From contig QGUX01000208.1 in assembly GCA_003242275.1 (NCBI GenBank), forward strand, positions 1 through 6,347: a stretch of DNA of 6,347 nucleotides, given 5' to 3'. Under the pieces are notes generated by a model. It worked only from the letters and a program-made list of their open reading frames with translations. It did not search any database and was not told where the DNA came from. Within the stretch, counting starts at the first letter, position 1. Every line of letters starts with the position of its first letter. A program made the position numbers and the translations under genes. The DNA is from Pseudomonadota bacterium (GTDB lineage Bacteria; Pseudomonadota; Gammaproteobacteria; Steroidobacterales; Steroidobacteraceae). Shown one piece after another: positions 1-4,588 of the stretch.

Positions 1-445
1 CGTCAGAGATCGGGACCGGCCGGGGGGGGGGGAGTGCGGGTGCGCCCCGGGGGCGGGCGCTTCTCCGCCCGAACGGGCGGGCGGCCAGCTTGGCCAGGGT
101 GGTGGTCTTGCCCGCACCCTGCAGGCCGGCCAGCAGGATCACCGCCGGGGGCGAGTGGCGCAGCTCGAAGGGCTGCGGCCGGCCGCCCATCAGCGCCACC
201 AGCTCGTCGTGGATCACACCCACCAGCGCCTGGCCGGGCGTCAGGCTGCCCTGCACCTCGGTGCCGATGGCCTTGGCGCGCACGGCATCGATGAAGCGCC
301 TGACCACCGGCAGGGCCACGTCGGCCTCCAGCAGTGCCATGCGTACTTCGCGCAGCGTCTCGGCGATGTTGTCTTCGGTGAGGCGGCCGCGGCCGCGCAA
401 TGCCTCGACGGCCTTCGACAGCCGTTCGGTGAGTCTGGAGAACAT
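1..445 (-). CDS. ffh: Signal recognition particle GTPase Ffh (SRP54), N-terminal part only
   Basis: Ffh binds 4.5S RNA and signal sequences of nascent membrane proteins and delivers ribosomes to the receptor FtsY. The ATG at 443-445 starts MFSRLTERLSKAVEALRGRG, followed by the N-domain signature LTEDNIAETLREVRMALLEA (residues 22-41) and SLTPGQ (67-72). The G-domain P-loop GLQGAGKTTT is at 107-116. These match the family closely and without gaps. After LAKLA (ending at base 83) the frame stays open to the left edge but becomes Pro/Arg-rich and no longer resembles Ffh, in which a KKVLLVSADVYRP-like stretch is expected; neither other minus frame supplies it. Reliable homology is therefore 83-445. 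The gene lies 8 nt after the radA stop on the same strand. No Shine-Dalgarno is visible before the ATG. The identification is near certain; the sequence of the last 82 bases is doubtful. Confidence 0.93.
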   Translation of the reverse strand, partial: MFSRLTERLSKAVEALRGRGRLTEDNIAETLREVRMALLEADVALPVVRRFIDAVRAKAIGTEVQGSLTPGQALVGVIHDELVALMGGRPQPFELRHSPPAVILLAGLQGAGKTTTLAKLAARPFGRRSARPRGAPALPPPRPVPISD

Positions 446-452
446 GGGACCG

Positions 453-458
453 ATTATA
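453..458 (-). promoter_or_regulatory. TATAAT -10 element directly before ffh (possible leaderless start)
   Basis: The minus strand reads TATAAT, a perfect sigma-70 -10 hexamer, ending 7 nt before the ATG of ffh. Transcription would be expected to start at or within a base or two of that ATG, giving a leaderless mRNA. This fits the absence of a Shine-Dalgarno there. The hexamer contains the radA stop codon (TAA at 454-456). No good -35 is seen at 16-18 bp spacing (CCAGGC at 17 bp), so activity is uncertain; ffh may instead be read through from radA. Confidence 0.4.
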
Positions 459-1848
459 CCGGCCGGGAGGGCAGCGCCTGGCGCAGCGCGTCCCCGATGC
501 GCGCCACGCCGGTCACGGTGATGCCCTCGATGGCGGCTCGCGGACGGTTGGCCTCGGGCACCAGCGCGCGCCGGAAGCCCAGCTTGGCCGCCTCGCGGAT
601 GCGCTCCTCGCCGAAGGCCACCGGGCGCACCTCGCCGGTCAATCCCAGTTCGCCGAACACCACCAGGTCCGCCGGCAGCGGCTCATCCGCGAGGCTCGAG
701 GCCAGCGCCAGCGCCACCGGCAGGTCGGAAGCCGGCTCGTCGATGGTCAGCCCGCCGACCACGTTGGCGAACACGTCATGCTCCTGCAGCGCGAGGCCGC
801 CGTGCCGGTGCATCACCGCCAGCAGCATGGCCAGCCGCCCGGCATCGATGCCCTGCGCCACGCGCCGCGGCGAGCCCAGGCGCGAGGGATCCACCAGCCC
901 CTGCACCTCCACCAGCAACGGCCGCGTGCCATCGCGGGTCACCATCACCACGCTGCCGGCCACCGGCTGCGGCGCACGGGCCAGGAAGATCGCGGCCGGG
1001 TTCTTCACTTCCTTCAGGCCCGAGTCCTGCATCAGGAAGAAGCCCAGTTCGTTGGCGGCGCCGAAGCGGTTCTTGGCCGCGCGCACGCGGCGGAAGCGGC
1101 TGCCGGCATCACGCTCGAAGTACAGCACCGTATCGACGAGGTGCTCGAGCAGGCGCGGGCCGGCGATGGCACCATCCTTGGTCACGTGGCCCACGATCAG
1201 GATCGCGGTGCCGCTGCCCTTGGCAAAGCGCACCAGCGCCGCCGTGCACTCGCGCAGCTGCGTCACCGCGCCGGCAGCGCCCGGCACGCCCGCGAGCTGC
1301 ATGGTCTGGATGGAGTCGATCACCAGCAGCGCCGGACGCTGCGCGCCGGCCAGTGCCAGCACCGTGTCCAGGTCGGTCTCGGCCACCACCTGCACCTGCT
1401 GCCAGGCGCCGCCCAGCCGGCGCGCCCGCAGGGCCACCTGTGCGGTGGACTCCTCGCCGGTGGCGTACAGCACCGGCCGCCGGGCGGCCAGCGCGCCAGC
1501 CACCTGCAGCAGCAAGGTGGACTTGCCGATGCCCGGTTCGCCGCCGAGCAGCGTCACCGATCCTGGCACCAGTCCCCCGCCCAGCACCCGGTCGACCTCG
1601 TCCATGCCCACCGCGAGGCGGGCGAGTTCCCCCTGCCCGGCGGTCTGGATGGCCTGGTTGAGCGGCTGGGCGGCGCTCGCGGCCACCAGCGCGGCGGCAC
1701 GCGCCTTGCCCGCAGCGCCGCGGGCCGGCGCCCCCGCCACGGCCGACAGCGTGTTCCATTCGCCGCAGTGAGGGCACTGCCCCTGCCACTTGGCCGTCTG
1801 GCCGTGACACGCGTCACAGATGAAAGTGGTGGCGGGATTGCGGGCCAA
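454..1848 (-). CDS. radA: DNA repair protein RadA (Sms), recombination branch-migration ATPase
   Basis: RadA is a RecA-like, DnaB-type ATPase that drives branch migration during homologous recombination. The 464-aa product matches the usual family length (about 460). In order it shows a C4 zinc finger (C11, C14, C25, C28 in CDACHG...CPHC), Walker A GGEPGIGKST (102-111), Walker B LLVIDSIQT (174-182), the RadA-specific KNRFG motif (259-263), and a C-terminal Lon-protease-like domain (about 290-464) with GGLTIDEPASDLPVALAL. The start is TTG at 1846-1848: an in-frame TGA lies a few codons upstream, no ATG or GTG lies between, and the zinc finger begins at the expected distance. The Shine-Dalgarno is weak (GGAC, about 9 nt upstream). 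The gene is transcribed toward ffh and away from the phosphatase gene. All key residues are present, so it should be functional. Confidence 0.97.
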   Translation of the reverse strand: MARNPATTFICDACHGQTAKWQGQCPHCGEWNTLSAVAGAPARGAAGKARAAALVAASAAQPLNQAIQTAGQGELARLAVGMDEVDRVLGGGLVPGSVTLLGGEPGIGKSTLLLQVAGALAARRPVLYATGEESTAQVALRARRLGGAWQQVQVVAETDLDTVLALAGAQRPALLVIDSIQTMQLAGVPGAAGAVTQLRECTAALVRFAKGSGTAILIVGHVTKDGAIAGPRLLEHLVDTVLYFERDAGSRFRRVRAAKNRFGAANELGFFLMQDSGLKEVKNPAAIFLARAPQPVAGSVVMVTRDGTRPLLVEVQGLVDPSRLGSPRRVAQGIDAGRLAMLLAVMHRHGGLALQEHDVFANVVGGLTIDEPASDLPVALALASSLADEPLPADLVVFGELGLTGEVRPVAFGEERIREAAKLGFRRALVPEANRPRAAIEGITVTGVARIGDALRQALPSRPV

Positions 1849-2026
1849 GGGCGTGAGGTCCAGTCGTCATGCCCGGGAATGGGGGCGGCGTGAGAATGCC
1901 AGCCCGCGACGCAGGCCACAAATCCGGTGGCCGGGACCACCAAACCGGCGCTGTTCCAGTGCAGCCGGTGCCAGAGTTAAGTACGATCCGGCAAGTTTTG
2001 GGGAGCACACCGGAACCAGCCACCTG
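1849..2026. promoter_or_regulatory. Divergent intergenic region between radA and the PP2C gene
   Basis: This 178-bp gap must hold the start signals for radA (leftward) and the phosphatase operon (rightward). Only weak candidates are visible. For radA, TTGTGG (complement of 1916-1921) and CATTCT (complement of 1893-1898) are spaced 17 bp, each matching 3 of 6 consensus bases. For the phosphatase, TACGAT (1982-1987, 4 of 6) lies 39 nt before the ATG, with no good -35. GGGGAG (2000-2005) is too far from the ATG to serve as its ribosome binding site. No coding potential or clear terminator is seen. Confidence 0.35.
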
Positions 2027-2851
2027 ATGAGCCTGAAAGGCAAACTGCACTGCGTTGGCCAGACCGACACGGGCAGGGTCCGCGAGCACAACGAGGACAT
2101 GATCGCCGTGGACAGCGACATCGGGCTCGCCGTGCTGGCCGACGGCATGGGTGGCTACAACGCCGGCGAGGTCGCCAGCGGCATCGCGGTGAAGACCGTG
2201 GTCAACCTGGTGCGCGAGGCCCTGCAGATGCAGGACCTGTCCGTGCCCGATCCGCACACCGGCCTGTCGCGGCCGATGATCATCCTGCGCGACGCCATCC
2301 AGCGCGCCAACAAGATCATCTACCAGACCGCGCGCACCCAGACGCAGTGCCAGGGCATGGGCACCACGGTGGTGGCCGCCCTCTTCTACGACAACAGGAT
2401 CACCGTGGCGCACGTCGGTGACTCGCGCCTGTACCGCATCCGCGGCAACGAGATCGAGCAGGTGACGCTCGACCACTCGCTGCTGCAGGAGCTGGTGGAC
2501 CGCGGCTTCTACTCGCCCGAGGAGGCGCAGCGCGCCTCGAACAAGAACTACGTCACCCGCGCGCTCGGCGTGGAAACCCAGGTCGAGGTCGAGATGCAGG
2601 AGCTGCCCGTTCACAAGGGCGACATCTACCTGATGTGCTCCGACGGGCTCTCGGACATGATCGGCGACGACGACATGGTCGTCACGGTCAACACCTTCGG
2701 CACCAACCTGTACTCGGTCGGCCAGCACCTGATCCAGCTCGCCAACGACAACGGCGGCAAGGACAACATCTCGGTGGTGCTCGCGCAGGTTCTCGATTCA
2801 TTTCCCGCGCGGCGCGGTATATTTGACAGAATCCTGAAGGTCTTCAGCTAA
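2027..2851 (+). CDS. PP2C-family Ser/Thr protein phosphatase (PPM, Stp/PrpC type)
   Basis: This is a cytosolic metal-dependent phosphatase expected to remove phosphate from Ser/Thr residues placed by Hanks-type kinases. The 274-aa protein is essentially one catalytic domain of normal bacterial length. Motifs in order are TGRVREHNEDM (15-25, metal ligand D24), ADGMGGYNAGE (38-48, D39), GMGTTVV (110-116), VGDSRLYRIR (130-139), DHSLLQELVDRG (149-160), VTRALG (176-181), CSDGLSDM (204-211, D206) and GGKDNISVVL (243-252, D246). All conserved acidic ligands are present. The ATG at 2027 is chosen because the homology begins at once; the open frame extends to 1820 but that part resembles nothing. Only a weak GGAA precedes the start. 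A short basic, hydrophobic tail (RRGIFDRILKVFS) follows the domain. The FHA gene starts 16 nt downstream, so the two probably form an operon. Confidence 0.95.
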   Translation: MSLKGKLHCVGQTDTGRVREHNEDMIAVDSDIGLAVLADGMGGYNAGEVASGIAVKTVVNLVREALQMQDLSVPDPHTGLSRPMIILRDAIQRANKIIYQTARTQTQCQGMGTTVVAALFYDNRITVAHVGDSRLYRIRGNEIEQVTLDHSLLQELVDRGFYSPEEAQRASNKNYVTRALGVETQVEVEMQELPVHKGDIYLMCSDGLSDMIGDDDMVVTVNTFGTNLYSVGQHLIQLANDNGGKDNISVVLAQVLDSFPARRGIFDRILKVFS

Positions 2852-2852
2852 A
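2823..2852 (+). promoter_or_regulatory. Possible internal promoter ahead of the FHA gene
   Basis: A perfect -35 hexamer TTGACA (2823-2828) sits in an AT-richer patch at the end of the phosphatase gene. At 18 bp spacing lies GCTAAA (2847-2852), a poor -10 (3 of 6). Between them is a perfect inverted repeat CTGAAG-GT-CTTCAG (2834-2847). This could be a secondary promoter with an operator, but the bases also encode the phosphatase C-terminus, so it may be chance. Confidence 0.22.
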
Positions 2853-2867
2853 GCAAAGGCGCTCAAC

Positions 2868-3584
2868 ATGGCAAGGCTAGTGCTGACACTCGACGGCCAG
2901 GTCCTGGCCGAATACAACATGAACAAGGAGCGCTACACCGTGGGGCGCCTGCCGGACAACGACATCCGGATCGACAACCCCGCGGTCAGCGGTCACCACT
3001 CCCTGATCATCAACATCCTCAACGACTCGTTCCTCGAGGACCTGAACAGCACCAACGGCACCTACGTCAACGGCAAGCTGATCAAGAAGCACGCGCTGCA
3101 GCACGGCGACGTGATCACCGTGGGCCACCACCAGCTGCGCTTCGTCGAGGACGACGACGTGCAGCAGGACGAGTTCGAGAAGACCATGGTGATCCAGCCC
3201 TCGCAGCGCCCGGTGGAGAAGATCCAGGCCGCGCGCGCCAAGGCCGAGGAATCCCTGGGCACCGGCACGGCCACCAACATCCGCCGCAACGTGCCCGACG
3301 GCGCGCAGCAGGTGAAGAAGGCCAAGCTGCAGGTGCTCTCCGGCGCCTTCGCGGGGCGCGAGCTGGAGCTGACCAAGGCGCTGACCACGCTGGGCCGCCC
3401 GGGCGTGCAGGTGGCGGCGATCACGCGCCGCTCCGACGGCTTCTACATCGTGCACGTCGAGGCCGACAAGCCGGACAACTATCCGCTGGTCAACGGTGTG
3501 CCCATCGGCGCGCAGGCGCGCAAGCTGGCCGACAATGACGTCATCCAGCTCGCCGGCGTGAAGATGGGGTTCTTCGAGAACTGA
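2868..3584 (+). CDS. FHA-domain protein (canonical FHA plus degenerate second FHA-like domain)
   Basis: FHA domains bind phosphothreonine peptides, so this 238-aa soluble protein is probably the reader partner of the phosphatase encoded 16 nt upstream. The N-terminal FHA domain (about 1-94) has the full binding signature: GRLPDNDIRI (26-35, R27), VSGHHS (40-45, S41 and H44) and LNSTNGTYVNG (59-69, N63). A linker (95-150) carries EKTMVI (104-109) and a charged stretch. The C-terminal part (about 152-238) looks like a second FHA fold: LQVLSGAFAGRELEL, LGR (175-177), YPLVNGVPIG (205-214) and NDVIQLAGVKMGF. However, its SxxH position is not recognisable, so it may not bind phosphate. The start is supported by AAAGG (2855-2859) at 8 nt spacing. 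A terminator follows. The domain assignment is firm; the physiological target is unknown. Confidence 0.9.
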   Translation: MARLVLTLDGQVLAEYNMNKERYTVGRLPDNDIRIDNPAVSGHHSLIINILNDSFLEDLNSTNGTYVNGKLIKKHALQHGDVITVGHHQLRFVEDDDVQQDEFEKTMVIQPSQRPVEKIQAARAKAEESLGTGTATNIRRNVPDGAQQVKKAKLQVLSGAFAGRELELTKALTTLGRPGVQVAAITRRSDGFYIVHVEADKPDNYPLVNGVPIGAQARKLADNDVIQLAGVKMGFFEN

Positions 3585-3592
3585 GGACCGGG

Positions 3593-3620
3593 GGACCGGC
3601 CGCCGGAGGGGCGCCGGTCC
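3593..3620 (+). repeat. GC-rich hairpin just after the FHA gene
   Basis: GGACCGGC (3593-3600) is perfectly complementary to GCCGGTCC (3613-3620), giving an 8-bp stem with a 12-nt loop. No T-run follows. It may protect the mRNA 3' end, with real termination at the next hairpin. Confidence 0.4.
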
Positions 3621-3655
3621 GTTCCGGCCCGGGCCTGGACAGCGCCGCAAACAGC

Positions 3656-3680
3656 AACGCCGCCCCACGGGCGGCGTTTT
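3656..3680 (+). terminator. Intrinsic terminator of the phosphatase-FHA operon
   Basis: A perfect 10-bp stem, AACGCCGCCC (3656-3665) with GGGCGGCGTT (3669-3678), closes a 3-nt CAC loop. It is followed by a TTTTCATTT tract that starts within the stem end. This is a textbook rho-independent terminator for plus-strand transcripts, about 75 nt after the FHA stop. On the minus strand the run after the stem (GCTGTTTGCGG) is poor, so it is mainly one-directional. Confidence 0.85.
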
Positions 3681-3701
3681 CATTTCCAGGAAAGGATTCC
3701 A

Positions 3702-3721
3702 GGCCGGACCCTCGTCCGGCC
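3702..3721 (-). terminator. Hairpin after bfd, possible weak terminator
   Basis: GGCCGGAC (3702-3709) pairs perfectly with GTCCGGCC (3714-3721) around a CCTC loop, 9 nt beyond the bfd stop. Read on the minus strand the stem is followed by TGGAATCCTTTCC, which is only moderately T-rich. It may end the bfd transcript. Confidence 0.45.
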
Positions 3722-3730
3722 GGACGGGGT

Positions 3731-3925
3731 TCAGGCCGCGGCGACGGCGGTGCGCGCCAGCGCAGCCTCGTGCTGCTCGAAGGTCTCGCGGGCCATGCAC
3801 TCGCAGGTGCCGCAGCAGGTGCTGACCTCCAGCTTCTCCCGCAGTGCATCAAAGCTGCGGCATCCCCCGGCCACCGCCCTGGCGATGTCGCGTTCCGTCA
3901 CGTTCTGGCACACACAGATGACCAT
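3731..3925 (-). CDS. bfd: Bacterioferritin-associated ferredoxin Bfd
   Basis: Bfd is a small [2Fe-2S] protein that docks on bacterioferritin at the heme and passes electrons to reduce stored ferric iron, releasing Fe(II) to the cytosol. The 64-aa length equals that of E. coli Bfd. The BFD-like [2Fe-2S] fold is clear: MVICVCQNVTERDI, then CCGTCECMARE, with cluster cysteines C4, C6, C38 and C41 at the same positions as in E. coli. Three further cysteines (C22, C37, C43) are unusual and flank the cluster loop. The ATG at 3923-3925 is supported by AGGA about 9 nt upstream. The gene is divergent from bfr, its functional partner, and a Fur-box-like site lies 11 nt before its start. Identification is strong from motif, length and neighbour. 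Confidence 0.95.
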   Translation of the reverse strand: MVICVCQNVTERDIARAVAGGCRSFDALREKLEVSTCCGTCECMARETFEQHEAALARTAVAAA

Positions 3926-3935
3926 GGATCTGGAT

Positions 3936-3954
3936 CCTAATGCGAATCGTTCTT
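3936..3954. promoter_or_regulatory. Putative Fur box in the bfd-bfr divergent promoter
   Basis: CCTAATGCGAATCGTTCTT matches the 19-bp Fur consensus GATAATGATAATCATTATC at 12 of 19 positions. The reverse strand, AAGAACGATTCGCATTAGG, contains the GATTCGCATTA core common in Fur sites of pseudomonads and xanthomonads. It lies 11 nt upstream of bfd, overlapping a possible bfd -10 (TAGGAT, complement of 3934-3939, 17 bp from TTGCAA). It is about 100 nt upstream of bfr. Iron repression of bfd is the expected outcome; an effect on bfr is less certain. Confidence 0.65.
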
Positions 3955-3997
3955 GTTTGCAACACTTGACCTATTACCGCTCGCCCCTTTCCGGGCG

Positions 3998-4014
3998 GCA
4001 AGCTGGTAGCTTGC
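3998..4014. repeat. Perfect 7-bp dyad in the bfr leader
   Basis: GCAAGCT-GGT-AGCTTGC is a perfect 7-bp inverted repeat with a 3-nt spacer, 40 nt before the bfr ATG. It could be a protein-binding operator or an mRNA hairpin in the bfr leader. No T-run follows, so it is not a standard terminator. Confidence 0.45.
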
Positions 4015-4054
4015 AGGCCTTGTTCAACCCGCCCGATTTCCGAGGTTCGGCTCC

Positions 4055-4531
4055 ATGCAAGGCGACAAGCAAGTCATCACGTTCCTCAATGCGCAGCTCA
4101 AGCTGGAGCTGACCGCCATCAACCAGTACTTCCTGCATGCCCGCATGCTGAAGAACTGGGGCCTGAAGCGCTGGGCCAAGCACGAGTACGACGAGTCCAT
4201 CGAGGAGATGAAGCACGCCGACTCGCTGGTCGAGCGCGTGCTGACGCTGGGCGGCCTGCCCAACCTGCAGGACCTGGGCAAGCTGCTGGTGGCGGAACAC
4301 CCGCTCGAGGTGCTCGACTGCGACCTCAAGGCCGAGGTGCAAAGCCAGAAGCACCTGAAGGAAGCCATCGCGTACTGCGAGACCGTGCGCGACTACGTCA
4401 GCCGCGAGCTGTTCGAGAAGATCCTCGAGGACACCGAGGAGCACATCGACTACCTCGAGACCCAGGTCGAGCTGGTGTCGCGCGTCGGCGAGCAGAACTA
4501 CCTGCAGTCGCAGATGCACGAGGAGGAGTAG
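4055..4531 (+). CDS. bfr: Bacterioferritin Bfr, heme-containing iron storage
   Basis: Bfr assembles into a 24-subunit shell with heme at subunit interfaces; it oxidises Fe(II) and stores ferric mineral in the cytosol. The 158-aa product equals E. coli Bfr in length and aligns without gaps. Visible landmarks are [15 protein letters not shown] (17-31, ferroxidase ligand E18), IEEMKHAD (49-56, E51, heme ligand M52, H54), [11 protein letters not shown] (67-77), LKAEV (E94), VRDYVSREL (111-119), [12 protein letters not shown] (126-137, H130) and the C-terminal [11 protein letters not shown]. At position 127, where E. coli has ligand Glu127, this protein has Thr; Glu occurs at 128 and 129. GAGG (4042-4045) at 9 nt spacing supports the ATG. 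The gene is divergent from bfd and converges on alr. The family is certain; full ferroxidase activity is open. Confidence 0.97.
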   Translation: MQGDKQVITFLNAQLKLELTAINQYFLHARMLKNWGLKRWAKHEYDESIEEMKHADSLVERVLTLGGLPNLQDLGKLLVAEHPLEVLDCDLKAEVQSQKHLKEAIAYCETVRDYVSRELFEKILEDTEEHIDYLETQVELVSRVGEQNYLQSQMHEEE

Positions 4532-4536
4532 CCCTC

Positions 4537-4585
4537 TCCCGCGCGGGACCCGCGCCGGCATCCCCGGCGCGGGGCGGCCCGCCCC
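4537..4585. terminator. Cluster of GC palindromes between convergent bfr and alr
   Basis: Three adjacent dyads fill most of the 57-bp gap between the two stop codons. They are the 12-bp palindrome TCCCGCGCGGGA (4537-4548), a 10-bp perfect stem CCCGCGCCGG / CCGGCGCGGG (4549-4558 with 4564-4573, loop CATCC), and GGGGCG-GCC-CGCCCC (4571-4585), which overlaps the second. No T-run follows on either strand, so intrinsic termination is not textbook. The likely role is a bidirectional end or a barrier to read-through for both transcripts. Confidence 0.5.
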
Positions 4586-4588
4586 AGG

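Noticed and set aside
155..1771. Long plus-strand open frame (538 codons) antisense to radA and ffh
   Set aside because: It is the mirror of GC-rich codon bias in radA. Its product is low-complexity Ser/Arg/Ala-rich with no recognisable motif, while the minus frame has every RadA motif.
1866..1904. REP-like element resembling the GTCATTCCCG...CCAG intergenic repeats of proteobacteria
   Set aside because: The start (CGTCATGCCCGGG) and end (GAATGCCAG) look similar, but the central stem does not pair well and no second copy is present in the window.
1820..2026. 69-codon N-terminal extension of the phosphatase
   Set aside because: The extension has no PP2C similarity, overlaps the radA start on the other strand, and homology begins immediately after the ATG at 2027.
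1814..2728. Minus-strand open frame (304 codons) opposite the phosphatase gene
   Set aside because: It is a Val/His/Asp/Leu-rich shadow typical of the reverse frame of GC-rich genes; the PP2C motifs are on the plus strand.
2877..3800. Minus-strand open frame opposite the FHA gene, reaching into bfd
   Set aside because: Its composition is that of a shadow, it conflicts with a clear FHA gene with a good ribosome binding site, and it overlaps bfd out of frame.
3966..3994. bfr promoter based on TTGACC at 3966-3971
   Set aside because: No acceptable -10 lies at 16-18 bp spacing (sequence there is TTTCCGG).
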